Source of the DNA: Chryseobacterium indologenes
GTDB taxonomy: Bacteria > Bacteroidota > Bacteroidia > Flavobacteriales > Weeksellaceae
Reading direction: 5' to 3'
Assembly (NCBI RefSeq): GCF_001295265.1
Contig: NZ_LJOD01000001.1
Span: forward strand, 124,001 to 188,000
DNA: 64,000 bases
Shown here: positions 8,290-16,834 of the stretch, piece after piece
How the letters are laid out: each line of letters begins with the position of its first letter
Numbering within the stretch: position 1 is the first letter of the stretch
The notes under the pieces: generated by a model
What the model was told of the DNA's origin: nothing
The model's database searches: none
What the model saw: only the letters and a program-made list of their open reading frames with translations
Program-made: the position numbers and the translations under genes

Positions 8290-9450
8290 CTATTTAAGCG
8301 TTACTTCTACATTCATACCGGCACGAAGCTGTTTGATTTCTTCGGGCGTATTGTTTTCTGTAAATTCGATACGAACCGGAATACGTTGCTGTACTTTCAC
8401 GAAATTTCCTGTGGAATTATCTACAGGAACAGCCGAGTATCTTGCTCCTGTAGCTCCCGAAATTGCCGTAACTTTTCCCTCGAAGGCTTTTCCTCCAAGT
8501 GCATCTACGGTAATGGTTGCCAATCCGCCGATGGTTACATTTTCCATTTGTTTTTCACGATAATTTGCGGTAATCCAAATGTTGTCGGCATCTACAATCG
8601 TAGCAACTTGTTGACTTGGACTTAACAATTGTCCTACATTTACCGTTCTTCTGCCCATAATTCCGTCGTGTGGCGCAGTAATTACAGTATAAGAAAGATT
8701 GAGTTTCGCCATATCCAAAGCACTTTGTGTACGTTTGATGTCGGCATCGTTCATTCCCAATCTCGATTGTACTTCGTTTACAGATAATTCGCTGGTGGTT
8801 TTGGAATTAATCACGGATTGATATTGCGAAATCTGTGCTTCCAATTGGGCTTTTTGTGCCTCGAAATCGGACTTTATTTGGTCGAATTGCTGACGGGTTA
8901 CGGCTTCGTCTGCCAACAGGTTTTTGTAGCGGTTGAAATTCTGTTCCGCATTCCACAAACGTGCTTTTGTCGCTTCGATATTTGCTTTCGCTGCTTCCAC
9001 ATTTGCACCAACAGTATTTACATTATTTGCTGCCGTTTTTACCGAACTTGAAGTCGCATTTTTGGAAGCCAAAGCAGCCATATAAGCTGCTTCTGCCTGT
9101 CCAAGTTGTGTCTGAATTTCTCTGTCGTCCAATATCAATAAGGTATCGCCTTTTTTCACGTATTGATGTTCCACAAAACGGATTTCTTTAATGTATGCCG
9201 AAACCCTTGTATTAATCGGGTTAATGAACGACTCGACCTGAGCGGCGTTGGTGTATTTATCGTTACCGACATTGAAATAGGATTTTACCACAAAATAAAG
9301 CCCGAAAAGAACCAACACAAGCACCAGGATATTGATGATTTTGGTCTTTTTCTCTTTGGTCTTCTGCTTATTTACCTTTTGCGTTTCTGCAGGTTGCTCA
9401 ATGGATTGCGGTGTATTTTCCTGCTTGTTGTTTTCTATATTTTCTGACAT
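8290..9450 (-). CDS. HlyD/EmrA-type periplasmic adaptor
   Basis: A 386-residue adaptor protein. A charged cytosolic start (KQKTKEKKTK) is followed by one membrane anchor (residues about 40-60, INILVLVLVLFGLYFVVK), a lipoyl-like half (VKKGDTLLILDDREIQTQLG), a long alpha-helical hairpin rich in Ala and Gln (residues about 110-230), and the second half (YTVITAPHDGIMGRRTVNVG) leading into the beta-barrel domain. The APHDG motif is characteristic. It would connect the MFS exporter at 6662 with the TolC protein at 9478. The neighbouring MarR gene is its probable repressor. Confidence 0.85.
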   Translation of the reverse strand: MSENIENNKQENTPQSIEQPAETQKVNKQKTKEKKTKIINILVLVLVLFGLYFVVKSYFNVGNDKYTNAAQVESFINPINTRVSAYIKEIRFVEHQYVKKGDTLLILDDREIQTQLGQAEAAYMAALASKNATSSSVKTAANNVNTVGANVEAAKANIEATKARLWNAEQNFNRYKNLLADEAVTRQQFDQIKSDFEAQKAQLEAQISQYQSVINSKTTSELSVNEVQSRLGMNDADIKRTQSALDMAKLNLSYTVITAPHDGIMGRRTVNVGQLLSPSQQVATIVDADNIWITANYREKQMENVTIGGLATITVDALGGKAFEGKVTAISGATGARYSAVPVDNSTGNFVKVQQRIPVRIEFTENNTPEEIKQLRAGMNVEVTLK

Positions 9451-9477
9451 TGTTTTATCTTTAAGTTTATCAATTTA

Positions 9478-10794
9478 TTATAAATTCCCGCTTTCTTTCA
9501 ATAATTTGTAGTACGCATAAACGATACTTATTTCCGAATTGGCAAACTGCAATTCTGCATCTAATTTCTGATTGCTTGCATCAATCAAATCCAATAAAAT
9601 AGCCAACTGATTATTGTATTTACTGTTCATAATCCTGTAATTTTCATCTGCAAGATTTTTGTTTGTGCCAAGCGTATTGTTTTGTGTCAATGCTTCATTG
9701 TATTTGATATAAGCGGCATTTACGGCAACATCAATCATTTGCTCAGCTTCAGTTGCCTGTGCAATGGCTTTATCTTTTTCAAAACGTACCTGCTTCATTT
9801 TCTTCGGCGTTTTGTACAGAGCATCGAGGTTGAAATTCAGCGAAAGCCCAGCACTCCAGCCGTTGGTGTACATATCCAGTGCGGGCGACGATGTTGTAAT
9901 CGGGCGAGCCAATTTATTTCCGGCAAATGCCGACAACGAGGGCATCATTTCCGAACGGGTAATTTTTTCGGAAGTTTCGTAAATATCCACCGCTTTTCTG
10001 GTCATCAATACCGTTGGGTGGTTTTGTGCAAACGCTCTGTAATCGTCCATCAATAATGCTTTAGGAACATTGCTCAGTATGGTTTCGTCAGGCACAATCT
10101 GTGTGCTTTCGGACAGTCCCAAAGCTGTTGTTAGCTGTTTATTTAAAATTTGACGGTTGTTTTCCACCACTTGTAAAGCAAGTTTCAGGTTGGACAATTG
10201 CAGTTCGCCACGGATAACATCATTTCTGGTTACCATTCCCTGATTGTAAAACTTGTTGATGTTCTCGAAACGCCGCTCTGCCAATTGGATATTCTGCTGA
10301 TAAACCGATTTTTGGTTCAGCAGTTTGTACAAATCCAAGTAATAACCCAACACCAAAAGTTTGATATTCTGTTCGTTCGACTGATAATTCAGTTCCGTTA
10401 ATTCTTCTTTTAACGATTGTGCTTTAATACCGTTTTTTACCAACCCGCCTTTCCATATCAACTGGCTGGCATCTACCGAAAAGGTATTGCCAAAATGCGG
10501 CATATCTACTCTTGTGGAATTGGAAAAATCCTTATCAATGATGTGTGCATCACCAAGATAATAACCTTGCAAAGCTGCACTCACAGTAGGAAGCTGTGCG
10601 TTTTTAGCAACTTCTACCCCTTGTCTTGCAATTTCAATATCTGCTTTTGAAACGGCTAAATTCGGATGGTTTTCTTTGGCAAGTTCAAACAACTCTTCGA
10701 CTGAAATTTTTCGTTCCTGCGATTGCTGTGCATACATCGTGCTTATTGACAAGAAGCCCGCAACCAACATTGTACATAACTTTCTTATTTTCAT
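9478..10794 (-). CDS. TolC-family outer-membrane efflux protein
   Basis: A 438-residue protein with a signal peptide (MKIRKLCTMLVAGFLSISTM, cut near YAQ) and two repeats of the outer-membrane efflux domain (about residues 30-220 and 240-435), both rich in long helices (for example VAVNAAYIKYNEALTQNNTL). It provides the outer-membrane channel for the HlyD/MFS exporter. It is the first exporter gene downstream of marR, which ends 57 nt away. No lipoprotein Cys is seen after the signal peptide. Confidence 0.85.
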   Translation of the reverse strand: MKIRKLCTMLVAGFLSISTMYAQQSQERKISVEELFELAKENHPNLAVSKADIEIARQGVEVAKNAQLPTVSAALQGYYLGDAHIIDKDFSNSTRVDMPHFGNTFSVDASQLIWKGGLVKNGIKAQSLKEELTELNYQSNEQNIKLLVLGYYLDLYKLLNQKSVYQQNIQLAERRFENINKFYNQGMVTRNDVIRGELQLSNLKLALQVVENNRQILNKQLTTALGLSESTQIVPDETILSNVPKALLMDDYRAFAQNHPTVLMTRKAVDIYETSEKITRSEMMPSLSAFAGNKLARPITTSSPALDMYTNGWSAGLSLNFNLDALYKTPKKMKQVRFEKDKAIAQATEAEQMIDVAVNAAYIKYNEALTQNNTLGTNKNLADENYRIMNSKYNNQLAILLDLIDASNQKLDAELQFANSEISIVYAYYKLLKESGNL

Positions 10795-10851
10795 TAATTC
10801 AATATTATACTGTTTAAATTCTAACTATTTAGTCAAAAAAAAATGATTTTT

Positions 10852-11304
10852 TTATTCTATCATTTTTTTATTGATTTTCTGAAGTACATTGATTGTATTT
10901 TCAAGTTCTTCAGAAGTAATATCTGCTTGAAAAGATTGATAAACTTCTTCAAGAATAGGTATCAGTTTCTCCTGGTAGTTTTTCCCTTCTTTTGTCAATG
11001 CAATCAGGTTATTGCGTCTGTCTGTGGGATCAGGATTTCTTTGTACAAGCGCTCTTGCTGTCAGATTGTCAATCAGCGAAGTAATACTGGCTTTATTGCG
11101 GTTGGTTTTATCCACTATTTCCTGCTGATTGATATTGTCTTTGCTCCACAAAATGTACAGAACCTCCAACATTTCTATGGTAACGTCAAAGTGATGCTCT
11201 TTCATTTTCTTCATAAAATGACTACGCATTACTTTACGGACATCTCTTATGATATCCATCAATTCCGTTATCCTTGTCAAATCCTTTTTCTTTTCTAATT
11301 TCAT
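10852..11304 (-). CDS. MarR-family transcription repressor
   Basis: A 150-residue winged-helix protein. The recognition region reads INQQEIVDKTNRNKASITSL and the wing LVQRNPDPTDRRNNLIALT with the family's DxRxxxxxLT motif. It is the first gene of the leftward exporter operon, and such regulators usually repress the pump they precede. I chose the Met at 11304 (MKLEKKKDLTRI); the frame extends to 11337 but that stretch overlaps the promoter and one operator-like palindrome. Confidence 0.85.
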   Translation of the reverse strand: MKLEKKKDLTRITELMDIIRDVRKVMRSHFMKKMKEHHFDVTIEMLEVLYILWSKDNINQQEIVDKTNRNKASITSLIDNLTARALVQRNPDPTDRRNNLIALTKEGKNYQEKLIPILEEVYQSFQADITSEELENTINVLQKINKKMIE

Positions 11305-11308
11305 TCTG

Positions 11309-11368
11309 CAAAGGTAAAATAAAAAGTTTAACATCAAACTATTTATTTAAAAATAATTTGACATCAAA
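11309..11368 (-). promoter_or_regulatory. marR promoter with two operator-like palindromes
   Basis: On the minus strand a Bacteroidota -7 box TACCTTTG lies at 11316-11309, and TTTG at 11338-11335 could be the -33 box (18-nt spacing, slightly short). Two related palindromes overlap or flank it: TTTGATGTCAAA (11368-11357, perfect five-base arms) and TTTGATGTTAAA (11338-11327, one mismatch), each preceded by ATAG. This is the pattern of a self-repressing MarR. The -7 box ends only 4 nt before the chosen ATG, so the mRNA may be nearly leaderless. Confidence 0.6.
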
Positions 11369-11385
11369 CTATTAAATATTAAAAA

Positions 11386-11414
11386 AATCGGATAGCCCAA
11401 AAGGTTATCCGATT
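11386..11414. terminator. Rho-independent terminator after the VOC gene
   Basis: AATCGGATA (11386-11394) pairs perfectly with TATCCGATT (11406-11414), with A- and T-tracts on the two sides. It lies 12 nt beyond the stop of the leftward gene at 11426. Confidence 0.8.
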
Positions 11415-11425
11415 TTTGTTATTAG

Positions 11426-11866
11426 TTAGTTTTTGCTAAAACTGAAAATCCTGTTATATTCAGGTGGATAATAAGCAAGCTCCCATATATGCCCATCAGG
11501 GTCAGAAAAATAACCTGCATATACTCCAATAGCTTCGTTTATAGTGGCATTGTAAGTAACTTTGCCACCGTACTCTAAAACTTTTTCCAATGCTTTATCT
11601 ACTTCTTCTTCAGAAGACAGAATACAACTGATTATCGTTCCGAGATTATTCTTTGGTAATTGTACTGCACGACTTGTTTTAAGACTGTATTGCGCCACAA
11701 ACTTATTTTTTTCTATCAAATACAGATTTAGATTGGGTAGCTCGATAATAATCAAACCGTCTTCAAGAAATATATCGGGAGTATCGCTGAATAGGTTTTT
11801 GTAGAATGTTACTGACCTTTCCGGAAACTCAACGGGTAAATAGACTATTGCACCTTTTACGTTCAT
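11426..11866 (-). CDS. VOC-fold (glyoxalase/bleomycin-resistance-like) protein
   Basis: A 146-residue protein of the vicinal-oxygen-chelate fold: paired beta-alpha-beta modules, starting VKGAIVYLPVEFPERSVTFYK and ending in the family hallmark GYFSDPDGHIWELAYYP with its metal-ligand-type Glu. The usual N-terminal His ligand is not obvious. Such proteins may act as enzymes or drug-binding resistance proteins; the exact substrate cannot be told. It is a single-gene leftward unit with its own terminator. Confidence 0.75.
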   Translation of the reverse strand: MNVKGAIVYLPVEFPERSVTFYKNLFSDTPDIFLEDGLIIIELPNLNLYLIEKNKFVAQYSLKTSRAVQLPKNNLGTIISCILSSEEEVDKALEKVLEYGGKVTYNATINEAIGVYAGYFSDPDGHIWELAYYPPEYNRIFSFSKN

Positions 11867-11972
11867 ACTCTGCTATTAATATGCTATAAATTTAGCCAAA
11901 AACTAATGGGGGCTTTGTACTTCTACCTGTTATTTTTTCTTATTCTTTTTTATCTGCTTATACCTTAAAATC

Positions 11973-12004
11973 GAAAACGGCTTACCTTTCGATAAGCCGT
12001 TTTC
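11973..12004. terminator. terminator at the end of the tra operon
   Basis: GAAAACGGCTTA (11973-11984) and TAAGCCGTTTTC (11993-12004) form a perfect 12-bp stem with an 8-nt loop. It lies 57 nt beyond traQ and would close the leftward tra transcript. Confidence 0.8.
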
Positions 12005-12060
12005 TTAGTTTATGGAAATAATAAGTTATTCAGAGTTTGTCGCAATGTATAAAATATAAT

Positions 12061-12510
12061 TTAATCACTGCTGTTAAACTGAAAACTTATTTGCTTTTCA
12101 TTGCCAAAGCTGTCGGAAATCCAAACCTCAAAAGATTGTGATTCGGCAGAAGTTGAAGTATAATACAACCTGAATTGTTCCATTGGCAAAGGATATAAAT
12201 CATTCGGCAGATACGGTGGTTCATCGTAATAACGAAGTGAGCCTTGTCCATCAAATTGGAAGTAGCGGAGGAAATACTGCGTATTGCTGTAATTTCCGGT
12301 ACGCTGAATGGTAATGCGTATTTCTACCGTTTGCCCGTTTGCTACGTCCTTTGGTACAGGCATTACATTGACCTCAAAAGGAAAATCATTCTGTATTTCG
12401 AGGTCATCATCTTTGCTACAAGATACCAACGAAACCGAACCTGTCAGGATTGCCAATAGTACATATGTCGGCAACAATCCTATTCTGAATTTATTAAATA
12501 TTGCTATCAT
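12061..12510 (-). CDS. traQ: conjugative transfer lipoprotein TraQ-like (DUF3872)
   Basis: A 149-residue protein with a lipoprotein signal (LLAILTGSVSLVSC, lipidation Cys in LVSCSKDDD) and an immunoglobulin-like beta domain (VEIRITIQRTGNYSNTQYF). It matches DUF3872, known as TraQ in CTnDOT-type elements. It is the last gene of the leftward tra operon, 11 nt after traO. Probably it sits in a membrane as an accessory of the transfer channel; no enzymatic role is expected. Confidence 0.75.
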   Translation of the reverse strand: MIAIFNKFRIGLLPTYVLLAILTGSVSLVSCSKDDDLEIQNDFPFEVNVMPVPKDVANGQTVEIRITIQRTGNYSNTQYFLRYFQFDGQGSLRYYDEPPYLPNDLYPLPMEQFRLYYTSTSAESQSFEVWISDSFGNEKQISFQFNSSD

Positions 12511-12521
12511 CGTTTTACGTT

Positions 12522-13082
12522 TTAAAAGTTAAACCTTAATCCCAAGCCTGCGGACGGTCGGAACTGTCGTAAATCTGTACCCCAAAAGACTTTTGTACGT
12601 CCTTGCAGTACCAATACAAATCGGTCAGACAAATACGTTTCAAAGGTCAGCCTACCACCAGCACCATAGATGAAATTATCCTCGCTCGTTATCTTTGCGC
12701 CGTCGAACAACATTTCTTCGCCACGATTAATGTTTTCATACCCTACAACGCCTGTTAAACCTGCGTTGAGCGTAATATTCTTACGGGCATCGCCCAACAA
12801 AAAGAAGCTGTAACCAAACTCTGCGGTATAGGTTTCTTGCGGTATTTGTAGCGATTTATAATCGTGGTATTGGTGTGTATATTCCAATGCCCATATCTGA
12901 TAATTCCCGTTTTTGCCGTTCACGGTCATACCGAGGTTGATGTAATAATCGTTGCCGATTTTATCATCAGACAAAATGCCTGTGCTTATTTCCAAACCTT
13001 TCTGTTTGGGTAGCATTCTTTGTGCCTGTGTTACCGTGATGGCCACGAAGAGCAGCATCACGGTGTAGATATATTTTTTCAT
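12522..13082 (-). CDS. traO: conjugative transfer protein TraO
   Basis: A 186-residue protein with a signal peptide (MKKYIYTVMLLFVAITVTQA) and an outer-membrane-barrel-like pattern ending in the aromatic residue F (GLGLRFNF). It corresponds in order and size to TraO of CTnDOT-type systems, thought to be an outer-membrane component. Located between traN and traQ. Confidence 0.8.
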   Translation of the reverse strand: MKKYIYTVMLLFVAITVTQAQRMLPKQKGLEISTGILSDDKIGNDYYINLGMTVNGKNGNYQIWALEYTHQYHDYKSLQIPQETYTAEFGYSFFLLGDARKNITLNAGLTGVVGYENINRGEEMLFDGAKITSEDNFIYGAGGRLTFETYLSDRFVLVLQGRTKVFWGTDLRQFRPSAGLGLRFNF

Positions 13083-13103
13083 TGTTCTTGCTTTAAAGGG
13101 TTA

Positions 13104-14006
13104 TTAAAATTTCAGGTGCATATCATTAATCAAACGAGCTTTGATTAAGTCCGAATTTTCCACCTGAAGCGTTTGGTGTCGTCCACCGTTTTTCTCAAAG
13201 ATTTCAATCAGCAGAACCTTGTCATCAGCAATGGTAAACTGGTCTAACAGAAAAACATTTTGCCCGGTAGATTGCCCGTTTATGCCGTCCTCCAAAGGTT
13301 TGTAAGTACGAAGCGGTATCATTGGTCGTTCCTGCACTACGGTACGTTTGGCAACCTTTTTATCTACTACTTTGAAATTGATAAAATCAATGTTAAACGG
13401 CACATTGCTTTTGTTTCTCAATTCCGTATGGAAATAATATTTGCCGTTGTGGATATAGATACCTTTCAGGATAAACTGAATACCGAAACTTTTTGCTCCG
13501 ATGTGTTTTACAATACGCTTATCTTTCTTGTAAATGGTTTCCAATAACAAGCCAGCCAAAGACGGAGAATTGTTGCCCAATTCTTCAAACAGCACATCGT
13601 TACCATTGGCTTTATCTACCGCTTTTTGCATTGTTAGCAGGTCATAGCTCAACGCTTCCGGGTAAGAACTGTAATACACATTGAAAGAGTAAAAACGTCC
13701 GTCATTGGTAATTACGGAAAAGTTGGTTTCAGCTTCAAAATTCCTAACCGATGCTTTTACACGCAATACGTTTTCTGCATCTTCCGCCTTTCCTGCAATC
13801 AGGTATTCACTACCCAAATCCACATAACGGATAGCGGTCGGGAAAATCAAATGCGAAGTTTTGTCGTAGGTTACTTCCATACGATACGGTTCAATCCTGC
13901 CCAATTCAAGAGGCGTTTTTACCGTCGCACTATCCTGTGCAAAGGCGGTTACGGCAGAGCCGATGGTCAGGGCAAGTGCCCAAAAGGTTTTAAAAATATT
14001 TTTCAT
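13104..14006 (-). CDS. traN: conjugative transfer protein TraN (DUF4138, VirB9-like role)
   Basis: A 300-residue secreted protein with a signal peptide (MKNIFKTFWALALTIGSAVT, cut near AFA) and the DUF4138 fold seen in Bacteroidota TraN: EVTYDKTSHLIFPTAIRYVD near residue 42, then VLRVKASVRNFEAETNFSV. TraN is proposed to play the part of VirB9, lining the outer-membrane core complex with TraM. The gene lies 84 nt after traM. Confidence 0.85.
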   Translation of the reverse strand: MKNIFKTFWALALTIGSAVTAFAQDSATVKTPLELGRIEPYRMEVTYDKTSHLIFPTAIRYVDLGSEYLIAGKAEDAENVLRVKASVRNFEAETNFSVITNDGRFYSFNVYYSSYPEALSYDLLTMQKAVDKANGNDVLFEELGNNSPSLAGLLLETIYKKDKRIVKHIGAKSFGIQFILKGIYIHNGKYYFHTELRNKSNVPFNIDFINFKVVDKKVAKRTVVQERPMIPLRTYKPLEDGINGQSTGQNVFLLDQFTIADDKVLLIEIFEKNGGRHQTLQVENSDLIKARLINDMHLKF

Positions 14007-14090
14007 TTTCTTTGATATTTAATTTTTATGGTATTGAAACAAGATCCGTTGCACGGAACTGGTTTCATTTTTAATTATTTGAAATAGACT

Positions 14091-15446
14091 TTACTGTTTT
14101 GATACAAGAAATACCTGGTGTCCCGCTTTTAGCGTTACTTTCGGGGTGCGTACTTTCTTGGCGAAATAGCCCGAAATTCCCTGCACCACGCCACGGCTTA
14201 AATCGGCAGCAACCTGTTGCCCTGCATTCTGTGTCAGCATTACGCTCGTTCCGCCTGTCTGGCTCATATTGCCTGCCATTTCGGTAAGGGCATTCATTTC
14301 AGGAGAGTAAGGAACATATAGACCTTGCTGTCCGTCCAAATCATAAATGGTAATATCTACGGGAATGATATTGCCCTCCAATTCAACCGAAGTAATTTTG
14401 AGCTGTAAACGTCCACCCTGAAATTTGGCATTAGCCGTTACAATCGTTCCCTGCGGGATAGTACGGCTGGGCGTTTTTGCAGGTTCTAATAATCGTAATC
14501 TTACACCCATTTCGCCAACAACAGTCTGTGCATCGTGAACGCAGGCTTTAATACTGTTTTTTGGCTGTACCACTTGTTCCGTAGTACCTGCGGTGTAAAA
14601 ACCCCTGTTTCGGGTTTCGCTCCAATTTTCCAAAAACTCGCTATCCGTAGGCTCACGATACAAGGCAGACACGGTATTCTTCCTTGCCGCAGTAAAAGAA
14701 ACAAAATGCTCTTTTTTGTTTGCACCCGCAGCTCCTGAAGCTGTACCATTTGCAGGTGTGGGCTGCTGTTCTGCGTTGCCTGTGGTCGAATTGGTCGGCA
14801 GATATTTTGCCGCCATCTGGTAGGATTTTTCCATTAATGCAAGCTGGTCATCTACGGTTGTTGCCTTTGGCACATCTTTTTCAGCCAACTTTTCTTTCAG
14901 CTCATCTAATTGCTTACGGAGTTCCATCGTTTCCGAATTGTTGTCCTGATAGAAATTGCCCAATGTGCTTTGTGCATTTCGATAACTGTTCAATGCAGGA
15001 TTACTGTTTCTTCCCGAATTTCTACCGCCGTTTCCATAGCCGGTACTTTCGTCTTCATCATCTTCGGTAAATTCATCCGCAGGTTCTTTCTTGTCATCGG
15101 TGTTCCAATAATCCGAAAGCGTTGCCAAAGCATTACGTTTCTCCTGTTCTTTGCGTTCCAGCATTTCCTGCTCATACGCCTTGCCTTTGTCGGCAGGCAT
15201 TCCTGCTCCGGTAGCTTGCGGAACGGCATCGTTCAGCCCGATGTTTTCGATTTCCTTTTTGTCTTCCGATGGTTTGAAAATTAAATACATACAACCAACG
15301 AAAACAATGCCCATCAAACCGAAAATCAAAGGCTTTTTGAGTTTTTCGGTTTTGTTCTCCGTACCGCTTTGCAGTACATCGGCGGTTTCATTCGGGTTCC
15401 CCTCCGTTACCCGAACAACCGACTTTTTGTTCTCATTTTCTTTCAT
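14091..15446 (-). CDS. traM: conjugative transfer protein TraM (VirB10-like)
   Basis: A 451-residue protein with a short cytosolic start, one membrane anchor (residues about 38-58, PLIFGLMGIVFVGCMYLIF), a long low-complexity linker rich in Asn, Gly and Gln, a coiled-coil stretch (MELRKQLDELKEKLAEKD), and a C-terminal beta domain (residues about 295-450). This is the layout of VirB10/TraM proteins that bridge inner and outer membranes. Its start overlaps the end of traL by 14 nt. Confidence 0.85.
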   Translation of the reverse strand: MKENENKKSVVRVTEGNPNETADVLQSGTENKTEKLKKPLIFGLMGIVFVGCMYLIFKPSEDKKEIENIGLNDAVPQATGAGMPADKGKAYEQEMLERKEQEKRNALATLSDYWNTDDKKEPADEFTEDDEDESTGYGNGGRNSGRNSNPALNSYRNAQSTLGNFYQDNNSETMELRKQLDELKEKLAEKDVPKATTVDDQLALMEKSYQMAAKYLPTNSTTGNAEQQPTPANGTASGAAGANKKEHFVSFTAARKNTVSALYREPTDSEFLENWSETRNRGFYTAGTTEQVVQPKNSIKACVHDAQTVVGEMGVRLRLLEPAKTPSRTIPQGTIVTANAKFQGGRLQLKITSVELEGNIIPVDITIYDLDGQQGLYVPYSPEMNALTEMAGNMSQTGGTSVMLTQNAGQQVAADLSRGVVQGISGYFAKKVRTPKVTLKAGHQVFLVSKQ

Positions 15447-15720
15447 AAATCTGATTTTTTAAAATTGTTGATAATGTATCCTGCAACCTTGCAGGACTTT
15501 CATTCTTTTTGAGGACAGGGTTTTCGATATGTTCTATCGACATATCGTTTTTTGACTTGCTTGTATCGTACCATACTTTGGCAACAACACCTACGGTCAG
15601 AAGCAGATAACCAACAAAGAAGTACAGCGTGTATTGGTGCTGCTTTCCCAATGGTAAAGCTCTCCAACGGTCGTCCAGCTTGTCAAAAAACCTGTCCATA
15701 TTTTCCCTTAATTTTTTCAT
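15433..15720 (-). CDS. traL: conjugative transfer protein TraL (DUF3989)
   Basis: A 95-residue protein with one membrane segment (YTLYFFVGYLLLTVGVVAKV, about residues 30-50), a basic start (KKLRENMDRFFDKLDDRWRA) and a periplasmic tail. Size, topology and position just before traM fit TraL/DUF3989 of Bacteroidota elements. The end overlaps the traM start, suggesting coupled translation. Confidence 0.75.
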   Translation of the reverse strand: MKKLRENMDRFFDKLDDRWRALPLGKQHQYTLYFFVGYLLLTVGVVAKVWYDTSKSKNDMSIEHIENPVLKKNESPARLQDTLSTILKNQIYERK

Positions 15721-15740
15721 TCTTTAATTATTTGAGGTTA

Positions 15741-16172
15741 TCACATTCTAAACACTCTTTTTTTCGGAGCAATCTGTTCTTTAGGTGTGTCGAGGACTTT
15801 GGCAAGAGCTTCCTTTACGCTCGGAACCGACCTCGTTGTCAGGTTTGTCAGCTCCGATTTTTTCATTGAATGCCCGTAGCGGTCTGTTCTTTCAATGTTC
15901 ATTTTTTGAACATCGAATTTGCCGTTATCATACTGTACCCGCATATAACATTCCGTTTTAGGCTTTTCTTCGCCGTTCCATTCGAGGTAAGTTCTCAGCG
16001 AAAAGCTATCGGCATTAAGCGGTTTCTCCGTACCGTTCTTACACGCCTCCAAAAAATCGCTGATACTGTCCTTTAGCTTGCCTGCATAAGCACTATCCGT
16101 TTGGAAATAACCGTTATAGCCGTTGTTCGTCAGGGTTTTTACGAATGTGTCTAAATCAAGTGATTGTTCCAT
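15741..16172 (-). CDS. uncharacterised protein within the tra operon
   Basis: A 143-residue soluble protein without signal peptide or membrane segment. I do not recognise a named family. It is acidic in the first half (MEQSLDLDTFVKTLTNNGYN) and basic at the end (KKRVFRM). It lies between traK and traL with gaps of 11 and 20 nt, in the same direction, so it is co-transcribed and probably takes part in or regulates transfer. The original CTnDOT layout has no such gene between traK and traL as far as I recall. Confidence 0.6.
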   Translation of the reverse strand: MEQSLDLDTFVKTLTNNGYNGYFQTDSAYAGKLKDSISDFLEACKNGTEKPLNADSFSLRTYLEWNGEEKPKTECYMRVQYDNGKFDVQKMNIERTDRYGHSMKKSELTNLTTRSVPSVKEALAKVLDTPKEQIAPKKRVFRM

Positions 16173-16183
16173 ATCCTTACATT

Positions 16184-16807
16184 TTAGCGTTCGATGACTT
16201 CGATATCCTTGTTCTCCACCACCGCAAATTTTTCGATGTTAAAGCCTTGGGGATTGTTGTCGGAACGAACGGAGTTTACGAGATAGCAGGAAGTAACCAG
16301 GTTACGTCGTGTTACATTACTTGACCTTATGATGAACTGTTTAGCGTAGGTGTGCACTGCATACGGATAGTTATCGAAGTTGCACACGACACTATCCACC
16401 TCAATGCGCTGTTGTACGTTCCCCGAAATAATCCTGCTGTAATAACCTTTCTCCGACAGGTCTTTGTAATAATCGAAAGCACTTTTATCGGCAAGGTTGA
16501 ACGCCCTGCTCATATTACTTTCGATGGCGTTCTTGTCCGGAGCAAGCGTAAAGAACAGCTCATGAAAACGTCTGACGTGTTCCCTTGCTTCCACAGGTCG
16601 GTTAATGCTCGCATCCTGCGACAAGGCAAGCATCAGCGATTTACCGTTATCCAACACATAGATTTTCTGGCGTTGCTCATTGGCAAAACTGTACGATTTC
16701 CATACGGCAAACCCTACCACACCAATGCAGAGAACAGCAAATACTATGGCATACAGACGTATCTGCCTAAAGCTGTTTTCTATATTTCTTAAAGTTTTAA
16801 ATTCCAT
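16184..16807 (-). CDS. traK: conjugative transfer protein TraK (VirB8-like)
   Basis: A 207-residue protein with an N-terminal cytosolic helix (MEFKTLRNIENSFRQIRLYA), one membrane anchor (residues about 20-38, IVFAVLCIGVVGFAVW) and a periplasmic domain. This is the layout of VirB8-type assembly factors; TraK is the CTnDOT name. The gene is followed 11 nt later by the uncharacterised gene. Confidence 0.85.
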   Translation of the reverse strand: MEFKTLRNIENSFRQIRLYAIVFAVLCIGVVGFAVWKSYSFANEQRQKIYVLDNGKSLMLALSQDASINRPVEAREHVRRFHELFFTLAPDKNAIESNMSRAFNLADKSAFDYYKDLSEKGYYSRIISGNVQQRIEVDSVVCNFDNYPYAVHTYAKQFIIRSSNVTRRNLVTSCYLVNSVRSDNNPQGFNIEKFAVVENKDIEVIER

Positions 16808-16834
16808 TGTTAAATGATGATTATTCGTTTTACA

